From NCBI GenBank assembly GCA_018296165.2, contig JACKQL020000011.1:248001-312000 (forward strand): a stretch of DNA of 64,000 bases, written 5' to 3'. The notes beneath the pieces are model-generated. The model was not told where the DNA came from, did not search any database, and saw only the letters and a program-made list of their open reading frames with translations. The stretch comes from Termitomyces sp. T153. Its lineage: Eukaryota; Basidiomycota; Agaricomycetes; Agaricales; Lyophyllaceae. The position numbers were made by a program, and so were the translations under genes. Positions 11,406-21,278 of the stretch are shown here, one piece after another (positions within the stretch are counted from its first letter, which is position 1; every line of letters begins with the position of its first letter).

Positions 11406-12893
11406 TCACCTCTCCTCTCCCTCTTCCTCCCTGTCTGATTCTCCTGCCTCTTCTCCTTCTCTGTTCTCCCCTATCTCTCCTTCTTCTTCTTCTTTGTTCC
11501 CTTTGTCGTTTTCTTCATCATCCGCTGTCGGCTTGGACGCTTTCATGCGCGGTTCACCTGTCTTTGTGAAAGCTCCTGACTTTTCAAGGAATTTTGCCAT
11601 TGCTTGTAGTCCCTCCTTCAATCCTAGGAGGTTTCCTATATCTAGATTTTCGTCAGCTTCCCTCAGTATTTCTCTATGTGTTTTGTAATAGCAGCAGTCT
11701 TGTATTATGTGGTCTCGTGTTTGGAGGTGCTCTCCACATGGGCAGTCTGTTCATTTGTTAGGTACGAATCAAGCATAGTACTCACCAATGAAGCCATGTT
11801 TTGTTCTGCATTGTGTCAGTCGGCTGAAGACTTCTCTTGACATCTCCCACACATGTTGCCTGGGTTTCCATGAGGGCGGGAACTTGTTCGCCCTCGCAAA
11901 ACCTCCTGTGGGAGCCATCCTGATCCACTCTCTTCTCCACTTTTCCATCATCTTTTCCTTCGACTGTCATTTTGCATGCGTTATTGTTGTGTAGTCTTGT
12001 GTCCACAGTCATGCCCCTTCCTTTGCTTCTTTGTCTGCCCTCTCATTTCCTGGTACCTCCATGTGTCCAGGGCACCATTCTATGTGGACTGTTCTTTTGG
12101 GGTCTCCATCTAGAAAGTCATTAATCAGTGAGGTGAACTTTTTCATCACCTGCTGTCCTGGTTGCTCTTTAGGTTCGTATACGTTTGTCACTGCTGCCGA
12201 GTTGTCAGCATATAAGTGTATGTGTTTGATTACCTCATGACTTTTTGTGTACTTGACTGCCTCGACCACAGCATAGGTCAGGCCTACCAGTTCTGCATCA
12301 TATACCTCTGCCTTCTGACCCAGTCCTCCTCATTGCATTATCACTTCCCTGTCTTTGTGGTAGCCGACTAGTCCCCATTCTGTGTCCTTTCCTGTATCTC
12401 TTCCCTCTGCATCCAGCATGGACCCATCGGAGTACATGATGAGGTTTTTACTGTTCCTTGTAAGGTGCTGTATGGTTTTCTTGTGTTCCTTGGCTGCCTC
12501 GTCTTTCTTGACATTCGGGTTCATGCTTATGATTATCAGTTTCCCCTTGTAACATTTAGCAGTTCTCCTCCAGGGAGGGCTGAGGAATGGTATGATATGT
12601 TCCCCTTCCCCTGGCTTGTATGTTCTGTTGGTCAGGGATTCCATCTGTGTTGGTTTGGGTTTCCTCCTGCTGCGGTTTTTCCTGTGTGAGGGTAGCGGCA
12701 GTGTCACCTTGGGTGGGTTACCACTTCTCCACTCCCTGGGTAGTCATTTGATGATGGGGTGGGTTTCCTGTAAGCAGTGCAGTCTGTGAGCATAGCCTTC
12801 ACATGCTAATTCCATCGTCAGTTCTATAGGTGGTATAACTAGGTCAATTTCTAATGCCTTGATAGGCGTGGTCCTAAATGCTCCTGCAATGTG
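11406..12893 (-). pseudogene. LINE ORF2 C-terminus: RNase H and Cys/His knuckle, nonsense-interrupted
   Basis: This continues the frame of the upstream EN-RT block exactly, with no frameshift and several stops. RNase H features are YSDGSMLDAEG (first Asp), then AEVYDAELVGL, the LYADNSAAV segment and a closing WCPGHMEVPGNERADKEAKEGA-like stretch at 12080-12010. Downstream is CPCGEHLQTRDHIIQDC (about 11755-11690), matching the C-x-C-x(n)-H-x(n)-C knuckle at the end of Tad1/I-type ORF2 proteins, followed by a Glu/Lys-rich tail. The stops are mostly TGA or TAG, which could arise from CGA, CAG or TGG by single transitions. Confidence 0.8.
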
Positions 12894-15485
12894 TCACAGT
12901 GCTTTGTTCTGTACCCTTTTAAGTCTGTCAATATGGCCGCTTTTGCCAGTCCACCATACTGGGCTTGCATAGGTCATAACCAGTATCATGCATGTCCTGT
13001 ATAATGTTCTCAGTTGTATTTGTGACAGACCTTGTATTGTGTTTGCCAGCATTTGCATTCCTGTCACTGCTCTCTTTGCTTTGTCTGCCATCTTACATAC
13101 ATGCTGATCGAAAGTGAGTTTCCTGTCCAAGTATACTCCCAGTATCCTGATTGTGTCTCCAGCTTCTATTGTGGTCTCCCATCCATCTTCCATCAGTAGC
13201 CTGATAGTAGGTGAGTAGCCTTTATCATGTCTCCATGAGTGATGCATTGCTTTGGACTTTTCCAGTGCCGTCGACAGGCCCACCTTTACAAGCCATGTAG
13301 TTACCTCTATGAATGTGATGCATATCATCCTGACATTGGTGTCCAGGGAGTTCGACAAGACCCTGAGTGTCCCATCATCGATGTACATGTCCAGTGTTGG
13401 ATCTGTTGGGTCATCTTCCCTAGGCAGAGTTGTACCTGTGGTCGTTCTCTTTGCCTCCATTATTTCCAGTATTTTGCTTCCATAGATGATCAATAGGATT
13501 GGTGATACTGGTGAGCCCTGGGGGATGCCATTTTTTACTGGTTTCATATTCCCTCTGCATCCATCTAGGCATATGGTTGCTTCCCTGTCCATTAAAAAAG
13601 ACTCTACCCATTTGACCAATTGCATTGGTATTCCTTTGCATTTCAGTTCTCTTATTAGTCTTGCATGATTCACATTGTCGAAATATCCTGAAATGTTGAA
13701 AGTTAGTACTGTTGTAACCTTTCCATGGTTATGCGCTGCCTGTATATCTTGTACATGAGTCAGTAGTGCATCACTTGTCACACTGCATGGTTGACCTCTG
13801 AACTGGTTGGTCGGTACTAAGTCACCCTTCCCTACCATGTAGCTCAGCCGTTTTGCCACTATGCTTTCCAGTACCTTTCCTAAGCATTCTAGCAGTTGTA
13901 TTAGTCGATATGCTTTAGGTTCCATATAGTCCGGCTTGTTTGGTTTCCTTAACGCCACTGCTATCGCTTTTCGCCAAACTGCTGGGTGGTGTCCGGTCTG
14001 TATACAATGGTGCATTAGTCCCATTATTATACCTTCCTCCACCTGCCATGCCCATCGGACTGCTGTGAAGGGCTGTTGGCTTTCCCCTGGTGCTTTTTTT
14101 GTGCTTTGTCGGTAAATCGCCTCGTGCACTTCGTCCCTTGTCAGTTCCACATGGCTGATGACATTTGGTTGCTTGTGTATTGGGGTGGGCAGGTTGTCGT
14201 CGTCTAGTTCTGGTGGGGGTTTGAAAAGTGCTTCTCTGAGCGTGTCGCACTTGTCCTCATGTTGGATTGCTGGATCCCTACCTGCCCTCTTGATGGCCGG
14301 TGATGGATAGTTCCGTGTACCTTTGGACCAACCCCTTAGGTTCCATACTTCGTCTGGTGTTGCTTCTTCCAGGGTCTTTGTGATCCAGTCCCGCTTTTCT
14401 CTTTTATACAGTCTCCTGAAGTAGTTAGTAGTCTTTTGGATGGCATGTTCTATCATCTCATTGCATTCCCCCCACCTTTCCTTATACTGTCGTTGTTGTT
14501 CCCTGAGCTTTGTCCTTGTCTCATTCACGATTTTGAGATCTTCCGTCCACCACGGTCTTGCCCTCTCTGAATTCCGTTTTGTCTTTACCATTTCCGCTGA
14601 CGCTGTCTTCATTGCTTCCATGATGATGCATGCATCTTCATCGAGTTCTGCTGGTGTTCGGGTTATATTTTTATCCTGTAACTTCTTCCACCTGTCTCCA
14701 TGTTCTTCCATGGCCGTTGAAAAAGCGGTCATCCAGTCATCCGGCTTCGCCTCCTTGAAGTTGTATTTTGTGTCTGTGATGTTGTCAATTTCAGTACTAC
14801 CATGTTCGATTACCCAACGCAATGCGTGGTGGTCTGAGCCACATGCGAGCGTTGCATCTACCGCCCATTCTTTCACTGCGTCCAATTCTATTGCTGCCGC
14901 GCTGGCCCATGTCAGGTCGATGACCGATATGGCGCCTCGCTTTCTGTGCTCGTGGTACGTGCACTCTCCCTTTGTGTTGATTAAAGAGAAGCCGTTTCCC
15001 TGTAGCCATTCCACCAGTTGTCTTGTCCTTTCTGATGGCGGTCGGTTGCTGATGCTCCAGTCTGGATGGTGTTTATTCCAGTCCCCGCTGATGATGACTG
15101 GGTTTTCCAGCGGTAGCCTGAGCGTTCGTATTCTCTTGGCTGTGTCGCTGTGTCTGTTTATCGAGCTCTTCGCTCTTGGTTGGCTATAAATCTTAGCTAT
15201 CGTTACTGTTGGGTATCTTGCCTGTTCCACATCTATTACTTGGATATCCAGATCTTTTGCTATGTCTGACCGCAGCGTGACGTTGAAGTCCGGCCTCTTC
15301 TTCACGTACGCCATTGTTCTTGGCCTTTGCCCGCGGGTTATGTTCGAAACTGGGAGTATTGGTGTCCATACAGGGTGCGCCACCGGTCCCGCGTTGCCGC
15401 TCCCAATCTCATCCCACCATGGTTCCGTCATTAATATTATGTCGCACCTGTCGATGTATGTATTAAGTATAGTATGACATACCAC
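12894..15485 (-). pseudogene. LINE ORF2: endonuclease plus reverse transcriptase, 863 codons open
   Basis: The N-terminal third is an exonuclease-endonuclease-phosphatase fold, with the catalytic-region motifs TEPWW, SGDWNKHHPDWS and GSDHHALRW. The reverse transcriptase follows, with KPNKPDYMEPKAYRLIQLL (motif 2 region), NGIPQGSPVSPIL (motif B) and YIDDG (motif C, about residue 700). In motif A the position normally held by a catalytic Asp reads Asn (FNISGYFDN, codon AAC at 13697-13695), which should abolish polymerisation. Coding probably extends a little upstream of the first Met at 15485, because in-frame residues resembling the EN start (KIIQINANRSN) precede it. The frame ends at a TGA (12896-12894), beyond which the same frame continues into RNase H, so this stop is a mutation. 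Confidence 0.88.
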
Positions 15486-15530
15486 ATTACTTCTGTTTGC
15501 GTTAATCTGTATTATCTTGATGTACTTTAT

Positions 15531-16080
15531 TCTTTTGAAAAATTACAGGTTTTGGATATAGGTAAAGTATAAGAGAGCTTCTCGACCGAGCCCTCTAATC
15601 TTTCTCTTACCCTCCGAGCCTGGAACTGCTGATTCGTGGGAGGATGACAAGACAGTTATGTTTACTATGCAAACCCCGCGGCAAGTCGCGGATTTCTAAA
15701 ATCACCTGGATCATGTCGAGCAATTGGAAGGAAACTTATGAACCTTATCTATGCTCACGATGTTAGTCTAACTACCCTATTGACTATCAGCGTTATGGAC
15801 GTGTTACTCAAATTCTTTGGTGCGAGAGATGGGCGACGAGGGTCTTTGAAACCGTCGATTATTTCTCATGTGGTAATTTGAAACCGTCGATTATTTCTTC
15901 CGTAGTAACTTACAGAGCTGCACTAAAAAAGTTGGAGATGAATTTAGCGTAGGGAGGCCTCGCAACAAAGTTATGGAATTGTACAACACACAATATTTGA
16001 TATTTGAACCTATCATTACAAATAAGTGAATCATGATTTACAAGCACAACCTACTATATAAGATAACCCCTATCTCAACT
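15531..16080. other. Intergenic spacer between LINE and VIR1 3' end
   Basis: No gene is supported. It includes a short tandem duplication at about 15846-15900 (TTTGAAACCGTCGATTATTTC twice, 37 bp apart). The last part probably holds the 3' UTR of the virilizer-like gene, which ends at 16081. Confidence 0.5.
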
Positions 16081-19000
16081 CTACAGATCCATGTTGAACA
16101 GGGGGAGCCCACCGGGGAACATGTCCATTTCCGACCCAGGTACCATCGGCACTGAAGCCGTAGGCATCAGGGTTCCTTGAAAGTCCTGAATCACATATCA
16201 CAAGATAGGACGTCAGCAGGTATCAGAACTCCAAACGCCTATCAATACCCACGTCGACTATACACAAGAAGGGCAACATTAATGATATCAGTAACCACAA
16301 CAAGACATGAAAGACGGATAATGTGATACATGAGAGAAGATACGCACCATGCATACTCGGGAGGCGGCTCGTATTCTGGCGCGCCGAAGGCGTTTGTCGA
16401 AGATCTCGGAAATCGTTGTTCATGTACGTCTTCGTTAAACCAGTAGTTTCCACTTGAGAGCGGAGAACCGCAGTTGGTGGCGAGATAATTATGCCAAGAA
16501 TGTCGGGGGTCTTGGCACCATTAGACGGAGTAGTCGGCGTTGGGATCTCTTGACGAATAAGGTCATCGACGTCGTGTATGGAGAGCTTGAGAGTATCAGG
16601 TAGGGCAATCGAAGGGGGGGGCAGATGATCATTTTCGTCGAGGGTAAAGGTCGCTTCTAGAGTTGCGATGGTGTCGTGATCTTTGGTGGGAAGAAATACA
16701 TATAGGATCGAAAAGAGAGCTGAAAAGGAGTCGGGAGAGACACCGCAGAGAACAGTCAATCTTGTATCGGGCTGTTGCGAAGCCAGCCATTGGAGAAGTG
16801 AAAGCGCACTTTGAGCTGTCTCAGGTTCCAACACCTGCTGAACGGCTAGAGCTGAAAAAACCGGCCCCAGCTCCACTCTCAGCGGTTCTGGGGATATCAC
16901 ATTGGTTGTCAAACCATTGACAATCTTGGCAATAGCACCAATTAGTGTGTACGGCTGAGCAGCTTTGCCGGATACCCGCAATGCAGCTAGCGAGATCGTG
17001 AACTGCAGTTCTGGTTCAAAGGAGGCTGCCGATGTTACGAGGACCTCTATCAGCTTGTCAAGGTACGTCGAGGTATATTGTCCGTCAAGCAGCGCCATGA
17101 GATTCTCATTCAACGTAGCAGAAAGGCTCGACGTGCTTGCTATGGCGTCCAAGGCCCATTTTGACGAGCTCGACTCCATCCCAACTAGACCAAGTACGAA
17201 CTGCAAAGACAGCGTGACTCGGTACCGCAAGACGAGCTGATAATTCTCTTTTCGCGAACGTCCAGCCAAAGCCATTATCGTTGTCGTCATTTTCTTCAGC
17301 TCTTCTGCGAGCAACCATGCGCCGATATCCAAGACACCGTCATCTAGCCTAATCAGGCGTTTTACAATATGCAACTTATTCTCCGGGCCCAAAAGACGCA
17401 GAAATGCTTTCAAGTCGTCAAGAACACTCGGAAGAACAGATGTCACCCAATAAGATGGTTCACCCTCATCGTATAACATTGCGCTTGGCTCAGGCAGGAT
17501 ATGATCAATCAAAGTAAACACCTGGAGCAAGTGAAGCACGGGGTCACGTTGACCACATTGCCCTGCATGTTGCAAGAGAGCGCTCAACACGATCTCTGCA
17601 CCGGTTTTACCGGGTTCCGCAACGATGCCCGCCGCGGACAACATATCTACGAGGTCAAGGCATGCCTGGTGCGTACCTCGAGCAGAAAGAGACGCCGGAC
17701 TTGTCTGTGAAAGCAACGTATCTGCTGCGTCCGTACATGCAAAGATGTCGGCCGTTGCTGCGACCAGCCTGCGCATCATTCGTGTCGTGGGTGGATATAC
17801 CGGCGCCAGTTGCACGATGAGCTGGAGTAAGTCATCTGCGGTAAAGAAAAGCTGCTCAGCGACGGCTTGGTTCATTGGCGGGGGCGGGAAGAGGGCAAAT
17901 TGTTTGTTCAGATCGTCGCTGATGCCGATAAGGAGGTCTATGAGACATTGGACAATCCCTGGCGAACCTTCTTCCCAAAGCGATTCGAGTATCTTCCATT
18001 CGCCTTTGGGCAGTACCAATTCGCGTTTGACGATCGCCAAGGATACACGAAGGGTGCGTAGTCGCCGAAGAGATAGAGGGTGGTCGCTGGAGAACATGAG
18101 TTCTTCTGCAGCTGAAGGTAGGCCGTCGTCAGATACCAGAGCGATCTTACGTAGTGAAAGGAGCTCATTTTCCGTTATGAAGGCCAATTTCGGCTTGAGT
18201 TGAAGAATGGTGTTGACGAGATCATCATTGAGGACGGCTTGCGGATCTTTAGCGAGTTCGCAAATGATTTTTTCAGCTAAGATCCCAGATTGTCTGGGTA
18301 TCTCGTTGTCAGACGATATCCAGCTCAGACGGCGTGCCAGTTGCCGCAGCAGTAGCAGGTGATTGACAATCTTGGAATACAAGATGAAATACTACAATAC
18401 GTATTGGGTTTAATAGTACTCACCTCCCGATAACCGTCTACTCCCTGCCACAAGTGTATCACTGCCGATACCTGTTCACGAGATTTATCATTCCCAACAC
18501 TATCAGTCCACGCCCAAACCGCTAAGACGCTCGCCACCCCAATAAGAGTTCTAACAAGGGCAATAAAGGCATCATGTGACGTTATGTTGATTTTGCTGCG
18601 GAAGTACAACGGGAAATGAGATGAAAGGGATGTCTTAACAGGGATTTTAGCCATCTTGGCGACAATATCGTCGTGGGTAATCATTGTCTCGAGCCATATT
18701 GCCATTGACGATTCTTCCGTCCCAATATCCTGGAGCATATTCCAACATTGGTTGAAGTCGCCCTGAGTATTCGTTAAAGAGTCCTCGAAAAATTGCCACT
18801 CGGCTATCCGATCAGCGAGTCGTCGTGCTGCCTTTTGCGTAGGCGCCTCTGCTTTTTGACTTTCTTGAACTTGACGTAGCGTGAGCAGGAAGGTCTCTGT
18901 ATTCATGTGTCGCGCAATGTCAACATTGGAAGCAGCTTGTAAAAGACAAAGCAAGGTCTCTTCATCAACGTGCTGGGCGGTGAAGAATGAATCGAAGTCC

Positions 19001-20040
19001 ATGTTACGCTGTGAAGACGATCAAATTGATACTCTCTTGTCTTAGCACAAATGACTAACTAAAAGTGCCCGAACTAGACCAGGATGCTGCGACGCGGATA
19101 TACTAAACAATCTCGCGACTGGGTATGCGTCATTACTGTCCTAGACATATTTCAAAAAGAAGAGAAATCAAGTACATGTCGCAGAGCTAACCTTTGGACT
19201 TGAGATGCATTCGGCGACTTTGGCAGCAAAAGCTGACAGTTCTTCTTCAGTCACTTCATCATGTACTGGTCTCGATAGCAAATCATTAATGGCTTCGATA
19301 CTCAGTTCTTCGTCATCCAAAGACTCCAAGTCAGCATGCAAATAAGGAAAATCAGGCAGATCCCAGTCGTCATTGGATGGTTTGAGGCAGAACATTAACC
19401 GGATAACAAGGGGAAGCGGTGGTGCGTCAGGCATCAGCGCCAGAAGCTTTTTCGCTAGAAATGTAGGATCTGAAAAACTAGAAGGGTCAATGGCCTTTGA
19501 CAGTGGCACTGGTTCTACAGAAGGTAACGGTCGCGCTTCGTGCCTTTCCTTTGGAGGCACGTCCGAGACAACATCCCCGTATATTGCGATCGAGAGTTTG
19601 GTGAATTTCCCTTTGAGAATCATCAAACGTGTTGCATGCTATAGAACATCAGAGTCAGTTGGAGCGTGTACATTCAACACTGACTTCGGTGCCCATGTCG
19701 ACGGTGTATTCGACTTGTCCGCCCGCATATGCGATGAGTGTGGGGACGAGGGCATTAGGTACGCGTGGTTTTTCTTTCGCATCGGCCTGAGGTATGGGGT
19801 GTGCATTGAGAAAGACATCAATGTAAAATGCTTCAGGTTCTGTCTCGCTGGAATCTGTGAGCTACTATGACAGGCTGGTCAAGAAAACACATACGCGACG
19901 ATGTCAGGCGCGTTGGCAAAGGGGTGTGCACCAGCGGGAAAGACGCGAATGGAGGATATGCGCACGGGAACAGCAAAGCGGACGGCGGCGAGAGAGTCAG
20001 GGCCCTTGGGCTGGACGGTGCACCAGTGGAGGAGGCCCAT
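16081..20040 (-). CDS. VIR1: Virilizer/VIRMA-like subunit of the m6A mRNA methyltransferase complex
   Basis: Scaffold subunit of the nuclear N6-adenosine mRNA methylation (MACOM) complex. The inferred exons are 20040-19895, 19847-19685, 19638-19192, 19140-19060, 19008-18424, 18370-16348, 16257-16253 and 16185-16081. They total 3555 nt, giving 1184 residues. The start is the Met at 20040, just before VRFAVPVRISSIRVFPAGAH, which matches the conserved virilizer N-terminus (RFP..V.I..VRVIP.G.R). EPEAFYIDVFLNA and LSIAIYG (residues 118-124) match the family's LDLFFN and LTLAIYG motifs. The rest is helical, Leu-rich and low in motifs, like the ARM-type core of VIRMA. The C-terminus reads RLPSMHVDDFQ if a 5-nt microexon is used, matching the family's terminal SMHVDDF. 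At 1184 residues it is shorter than human VIRMA (~1.8 kb codons) because the acidic insert is missing. It lies head-to-head with ORM1. Confidence 0.82.
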
Positions 20041-20126
20041 GGAAGCAGCCCGATCGCGCCTCGGCAAAGTCCGACTGCTCGAGCTGCGCAGTTGCCCGTG
20101 CTTGCAATATTTCTTTACAGACTGCC
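20041..20126. promoter_or_regulatory. 86-bp divergent promoter/5'UTR space between VIR1-like and ORM1
   Basis: The two start codons face away from each other with 86 bp between them. The segment is GC-rich, with a TTGCAATATTTC stretch near 20103. No obvious TATA box is visible. Either a very compact bidirectional promoter is used or the 5' UTRs/promoters overlap the partner's coding sequence. Confidence 0.55.
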
Positions 20127-21058
20127 ATGAGCCGCTCAACGACGATCAAGCTTCCCCACCTCGACATCTCCCCTACATCTCCCCAGACTCTCTCACCGCG
20201 CACACTGGGTATGCGAGGGCGTTCACGGAGCAGTAGTATCGTCAAGGTAGAGCAAGTTGGTGAAGATTCCGTGGAGGAATCTCTGGATCGTAGCGCTTTC
20301 CCCAATATCAATGCCAATTGGGTCAACGTGAAGGGTTAGTATCTCATCCTATGCCTGCACGTTATGCCTTTACGCTCCATATAGGTGCATGGGTGATACA
20401 CGTAGTTCTAATATTTTGTGGCAAACTTGTCATTGACACTATACCGGGAATGACCCAGCAGCTCAGCTGGACAACAGTCAATCTGACATACCTCGCTGTA
20501 CGTGGCTCCATTCCCATACGAATGTACCTATGCTTACTTTCTAGTAGTTGACCTATCTCATGTTCCACTGGGTCACCGGTATACCCTTCGATCCTTCTCT
20601 ACATGCTGGAGCCTACGACGATCTCACCCTATGGGAACAAATTGACGATGGAGCCCAGTACACACCTGCTAAGAAATGGCTATTCTGCGTCCCCATCGGG
20701 TTGTGAGTATCCTACACATTCCCTAATGAAGTCTCCATCCTGACAGAACCAGGTTCCTGGCATCCACACATTATACCAATTACGACCCATGGCTATTTGC
20801 AATCAACTTGACTGCGCTCATTCTGGGCTTGATCCCCAAGCTCCCCCAGGTACTTGCTGCGCTTTCGTACGCGTCAAATAACGCGGGCTGACGACTCCGA
20901 AATTCTAGCTCCATCGACAACGAGTGCGCTTCATGTCGCACGATCTCTCTGAAACACCCACCCCCGTAGATTCGAGTTTCCCACCATCTGGTACACAAAC
21001 ACCTTTATCTTCAGAGAAGTCTCCGCTTATCACTGTCACTGAAGCCCACTTCAGTTAA
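20127..21058 (+). CDS. ORM1: ORM1/ORMDL family ER protein, serine palmitoyltransferase regulator
   Basis: Five exons (20127-20334, 20385-20497, 20548-20702, 20753-20849, 20909-21058) join in phase to 240 codons. Each of the four introns is about 50-60 nt. The core is unmistakable: NINANWVNVKGAWVIHVVLI, WTTVNLTY, MFHWVTGIPFDP, LWEQIDDGAQYTPAKKWL, STHYTNYDPWLFAINL and LIPKLPQ. It has the family's pattern of four hydrophobic ER-membrane segments. The Ser/Thr-rich N-terminus (about 1-60, several SP/TP sites) resembles the phosphoregulated tail of yeast Orm1/2, which is controlled by Ypk-type kinases. ORM proteins bind and restrain serine palmitoyltransferase, setting sphingolipid output. The length is close to yeast Orm1 (222 residues), with a slightly longer C-terminal tail after the last membrane segment. 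Confidence 0.96.
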
Positions 21059-21278
21059 GGTAGCGGTCGGATTACCCTCGATTATGGGACGATTTGATTC
21101 GGATGAACAACTCCACCATTCACCACGCAACGACTGTCGAAAGAAAGTCTTTCGCAACCAATCCAATGCATTGTATTTTATACATTCGTAGAACGAACCA
21201 AAGATTTACCCTCTCAACTCTCTAGTAACAGATATATCTACCTACAACGCTCGTTACTTTCCCTTATAATATACTCAT

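Larger units (their letters stand above)
10996..15530 (-). mobile_element. 5'-truncated LINE (Tad1/I-like: EN-RT-RNH)
   Basis: A minus-strand non-LTR retrotransposon. From 5' to 3' it holds an apurinic-type endonuclease, a reverse transcriptase, an RNase H and a C-terminal Cys/His knuckle. The 3' end carries a short tetranucleotide tail (ATTC repeats, about 11010-11032 read on the minus strand), typical of Tad1-like tails, near a short A/T run. No ORF1 (gag-like) protein is present, and the endonuclease frame simply fades out near 15530, so the copy is 5'-truncated, as LINE insertions usually are. No clear target-site duplication was found by eye. Confidence 0.85.

Noticed and set aside
11102..11569. 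Plus-strand Leu/Pro-rich frame that looks like a membrane protein
   Set aside because: Mirror image of the Glu/Lys-rich tail of the LINE ORF2 on the minus strand. The Leu/Pro/Ser runs come from CTC/CCT codons antisense to GAG/AGG.
14440..15189. Plus-strand open frame of ~250 codons opposite the LINE
   Set aside because: It is the complement of the endonuclease/RT coding strand. The minus strand has clear domain motifs, and the plus frame is hydrophobic and Ser/Leu-rich without any.
16223..16347. Alternative C-terminus of the virilizer-like protein by reading straight through
   Set aside because: The extension past 16348 is hydrophobic and begins exactly at a good GTGCGT donor. Splicing instead restores the conserved SMHVDDF ending.
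17625..18203. Plus-strand 192-codon frame within the virilizer-like gene
   Set aside because: Shadow of the minus-strand exon, which has consistent splicing and conservation. The plus frame has no domain.
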